From Bacteroidota bacterium (GTDB lineage: Bacteria > Bacteroidota > Ignavibacteria > Ignavibacteriales > Ignavibacteriaceae): 6,621 bases of DNA. Positions 4,402 through 6,621 of the stretch are shown in pieces. The stretch covers positions 1 to 6,621 of the forward strand of contig JAEXTR010000096.1 in assembly GCA_023406915.1 (NCBI GenBank). The letters are read 5' to 3'. The position numbers and the translations under genes are program-made. The first letter of the stretch is position 1; every line of letters begins with the position of its first letter. Under the pieces are notes generated by a model. That model was not told the origin of the DNA. It ran no database searches and saw only the letters and a list, made by a program, of their open reading frames with translations.

Positions 4402-6621
4402 TTAGAGGGCGGATACCGGAAGTTTAATCTGGAATGCCGCCCCTTCTCCGGGTATACTCTCAACTGCCATTTCACCCTGGTGTTTGTTCGTAATAATCAT
4501 ATACGATACTGATAATCCCAATCCTGTCCCCTCCCCAAATTTCTTCGATGTGAAAAAAGGTTCAAATATCCTGCTGCGGGTCTTTTCATCTATTCCAGGG
4601 CCATTATCAATAATATCAATTCTGATGAGATCATCCTCCCTTCTAGCACGAATGGTTACCTGGGGTATCTTTGAACCACGGTGTTCGTCACTCAGCATTG
4701 CATGTGCTGCATTCTGAAACAGATTAAAGAAGACCTGTTGCAGTTCAGTAACAATAACAGGGATATCAGGTAAATCTGGGTCAATATCTTTAATGAATCT
4801 GACACTCTTCAGATCAATTTTTTTCTTGAGGTGATAGTCACTGTAGGTGAGCTCAACTGACTCATCAATCACCTTTTCAATCGAATATTTAACTTTTTGC
4901 GATTCACCTCTTCTGCTGAAATGGAGCATTCCTTTTATGATCTCTGAAGCTTTCCCGACTGCATTCACAACTGAGTCCAGAATAGAATAGATCTCTCGTT
5001 TTTCCAGATATGATTTGATTAATGCAAAGTCAACGCCAACGCTATCTGCCGCTTCCAGATTCTTACGGATATTCAACGTGGTTCGTCGGATGACATTCTG
5101 ACAGCCCTGAGAGATGGTCCCAAGCGGATTGTTAATTTCGTGCGCCATACCAGCTGCAAGTCCTGCAATCGTCATCATTTTTTCACTATCAATCATCAAT
5201 TGTTCCATTTTCCGCTTGTCGGAAACGTCTTCTATGATTATTATTCTGCTCCCTTTGCCATATACTGAAGATGGAATCATTGAGACATCATAGAATCCTA
5301 CTTCTCCGTTTTTAAGTGATGTCATGATTGATTTTCTTTGGGTGAGCGTATCCAATGGACTTTCTTCAATAAGATTCCGGAGAAAGGCGAGTTCACCAAA
5401 CACTTCAAACAGCGGAAGCCCGACTCCGTCTCCATGAAACGTTTTAAAATCCTGGGCAGACTTGTTCATCATTCTGAAACAGTTTTGGGAATCAATCGCA
5501 ATAATCGCATTTGGAATTGAGTTAATAACACCTTCAATGTTCTTTCGGGAGTTTTCGAGCTCTCTGTGGACAACTTTTCTGGCAGTAATATCACGGAAGA
5601 TAATCTGAAGGTGGAGTCCATTTGCCATTGAAAATGCCTTCATGGAGACTTCAATTTCAATCTCCTCGAAGTCACGGTACAAAAATGAGACATCAAACAC
5701 TTGTGGTTTGCCTGATGCAGCTGCGCTCGCTTTCATTTTAAAAATGGAGAGATCGTAGTGATCAATGGTGAAAGTATTCATCAGAAGCTGTTCGACCTTG
5801 GTGCCGGTGATTACATTCTGATCCCCCTTGAACATACTCATCGCGCTCTTGTTGCAGGCAACTACTGCATTCTCTTTAATGATCAGAATTGAATCTGAAG
5901 CACTGTCAAATAGCAGTCGGAACTGTTCACTTTGCTCTCGTAGTTTTCTATCGGATAATTTCTGATCGGTTATATCTGCAACGATTGCCAGTATATGAGG
6001 TCTGCCCTTATAATTGACGATGGATGCGTACGAAATCAGATCAAAGATGGTACCAACGGCATTATAGTACCGTGTTTCCATGCCATCAATCTTTCCCTTG
6101 CTTTTCAGCATCGCATAATAGTTGCCGTGTATTTCTTCATTTGTCCACCCCAATTCCTTAATATTCTTACCAATCAACTCTTCCTTTCTAAGACCGTAAT
6201 GCATCACTTTTTTATTGATATCTACTATGTAACCGTCGGAAGTTGCAAGATAAATTAGATTCGGACTTTCTTCAAACAGCGTTCTGTAAGCAGCTTCACT
6301 TTGCTGGATTTCAACTGACTGATCTGAGAGTGACTGAAGCATCGAGTTGATGTTATCCGCAAGATATCCATTTTCATCATCAGCAAACTTTTTTGCGCGA
6401 AGCGATTTATCACCCGTTTCGGCAACCTGTTTCACAACTCCGGCAAGCAAAGATACGGGTTCTGTAAGCGCTCTTCTGAGGAATGAGGCTGCTGCAAATC
6501 CAATTACCAGTAGTACCAAAAAAACTGTCAGCAGGAGCAGGAGTATTCTTGACTGTTCCTCTTGCAGATTCGTAAGTGAAGAAAGGATAAAAACGAAAGC
6601 ATAGGTGTTCCCTTTGTTATC
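4402..6621 (-). CDS. Membrane sensor histidine kinase, HAMP-PAS-PAS-PAS-HisKA-HATPase (N-terminus cut by window)
   Basis: The reading frame stays open to base 6621, so 739 residues are visible and the true start lies outside. A TTG at 6519 falls inside a membrane helix and is not the start. In visible numbering: the end of an extracytoplasmic domain (1-25), a transmembrane helix (about 26-47, with five leucines in a row), HAMP (about 48-101), PAS domains at about 110-220, 228-350 and 355-470, a HisKA dimerisation domain with phospho-acceptor His494 in 'GMAHEINNPLG', and an HATPase domain (about 619-736). The ATPase shows the N-box (Asn633, Asn637), G1 box DNGPGI (672-677), F-box FEPFFTSK (686-693) and G2 box GEGTGLGLS (696-704). 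All catalytic boxes are intact, so it should be an active kinase. There is no receiver domain and no response regulator in view. The helix hairpin after His494 is about 30 residues longer than usual. The signal sensed and the target are unknown. Confidence 0.94.
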   Translation of the reverse strand, partial: DNKGNTYAFVFILSSLTNLQEEQSRILLLLLTVFLVLLVIGFAAASFLRRALTEPVSLLAGVVKQVAETGDKSLRAKKFADDENGYLADNINSMLQSLSDQSVEIQQSEAAYRTLFEESPNLIYLATSDGYIVDINKKVMHYGLRKEELIGKNIKELGWTNEEIHGNYYAMLKSKGKIDGMETRYYNAVGTIFDLISYASIVNYKGRPHILAIVADITDQKLSDRKLREQSEQFRLLFDSASDSILIIKENAVVACNKSAMSMFKGDQNVITGTKVEQLLMNTFTIDHYDLSIFKMKASAAASGKPQVFDVSFLYRDFEEIEIEVSMKAFSMANGLHLQIIFRDITARKVVHRELENSRKNIEGVINSIPNAIIAIDSQNCFRMMNKSAQDFKTFHGDGVGLPLFEVFGELAFLRNLIEESPLDTLTQRKSIMTSLKNGEVGFYDVSMIPSSVYGKGSRIIIIEDVSDKRKMEQLMIDSEKMMTIAGLAAGMAHEINNPLGTISQGCQNVIRRTTLNIRKNLEAADSVGVDFALIKSYLEKREIYSILDSVVNAVGKASEIIKGMLHFSRRGESQKVKYSIEKVIDESVELTYSDYHLKKKIDLKSVRFIKDIDPDLPDIPVIVTELQQVFFNLFQNAAHAMLSDEHRGSKIPQVTIRARREDDLIRIDIIDNGPGIDEKTRSRIFEPFFTSKKFGEGTGLGLSVSYMIITNKHQGEMAVESIPGEGAAFQIKLPVSAL
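4407..4442. terminator. Possible stem-loop at the convergent gene ends
   Basis: GGGCGG (4407-4412) pairs with CCGCCC (4437-4442). An inner stem, CCGGA (4416-4420) with TCTGG (4428-4432), includes one G-U pair on the plus-strand RNA and closes a 7-base loop. It starts 25 bases after the stop of the repeat protein and lies inside the last codons of the convergent kinase gene. No U-tract follows on either strand, so it is not a classical intrinsic terminator. It could still end or protect the transcript of the plus-strand gene. Confidence 0.3.

Noticed and set aside
4392..4425. Direct repeat CGGGAAGTTT / CCGGAAGTTT around the kinase stop codon
   Set aside because: Two short copies only, the second inside coding sequence. 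No flanking structure suggests a mobile or recombination site.

Overview
This window looks like part of the chromosome of an anaerobic or facultatively anaerobic bacterium of the wider Bacteroidota/Ignavibacteriota/Calditrichota assemblage. The main evidence is a secreted repeat protein ending in a Por/T9SS-type C-terminal sorting domain with the 'QNYPNPFN' signature, which is typical of these lineages. The multiheme cytochrome module suggests anaerobic respiration. The phylum is an inference from these features. No RNA gene, insertion sequence, CRISPR array or prophage gene was seen.

Layout: (1) Bases 1-2184, minus strand, hold a two-gene operon. The upstream gene (604-2184) encodes an octaheme c-type cytochrome of the tetrathionate reductase (OTR) family with eight CXXCH sites. 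It overlaps by 4 bases (ATGA) a b-type, four-helix membrane cytochrome (607 down to the window edge) that is cut off just before its end. (2) Bases 2185-2387 are a divergent intergenic region with small repeat and dyad elements that could be operator sites. (3) Bases 2388-4382, plus strand, encode a 664-residue secreted protein with ten FG-GAP/VCBS calcium-binding repeats and a T9SS sorting tail. (4) Bases 4402-6621, minus strand and convergent with the previous gene, encode a membrane histidine kinase (HAMP, three PAS domains, HisKA, HATPase). Its N-terminus lies outside the window.

How they may work together: the octaheme cytochrome and the cytochrome b are very probably one electron-transfer unit. 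The b-type protein would pass electrons between the quinone pool and the periplasmic face, and the octaheme protein would be the catalytic or electron-accepting partner. OTR-family enzymes reduce tetrathionate, nitrite and hydroxylamine in vitro, but the physiological substrate cannot be read from this sequence. Unlike the soluble Shewanella enzyme, this protein appears anchored by helices at both ends. The repeat protein and the kinase are separate transcription units, and nothing in the sequence ties them directly to the respiratory pair.
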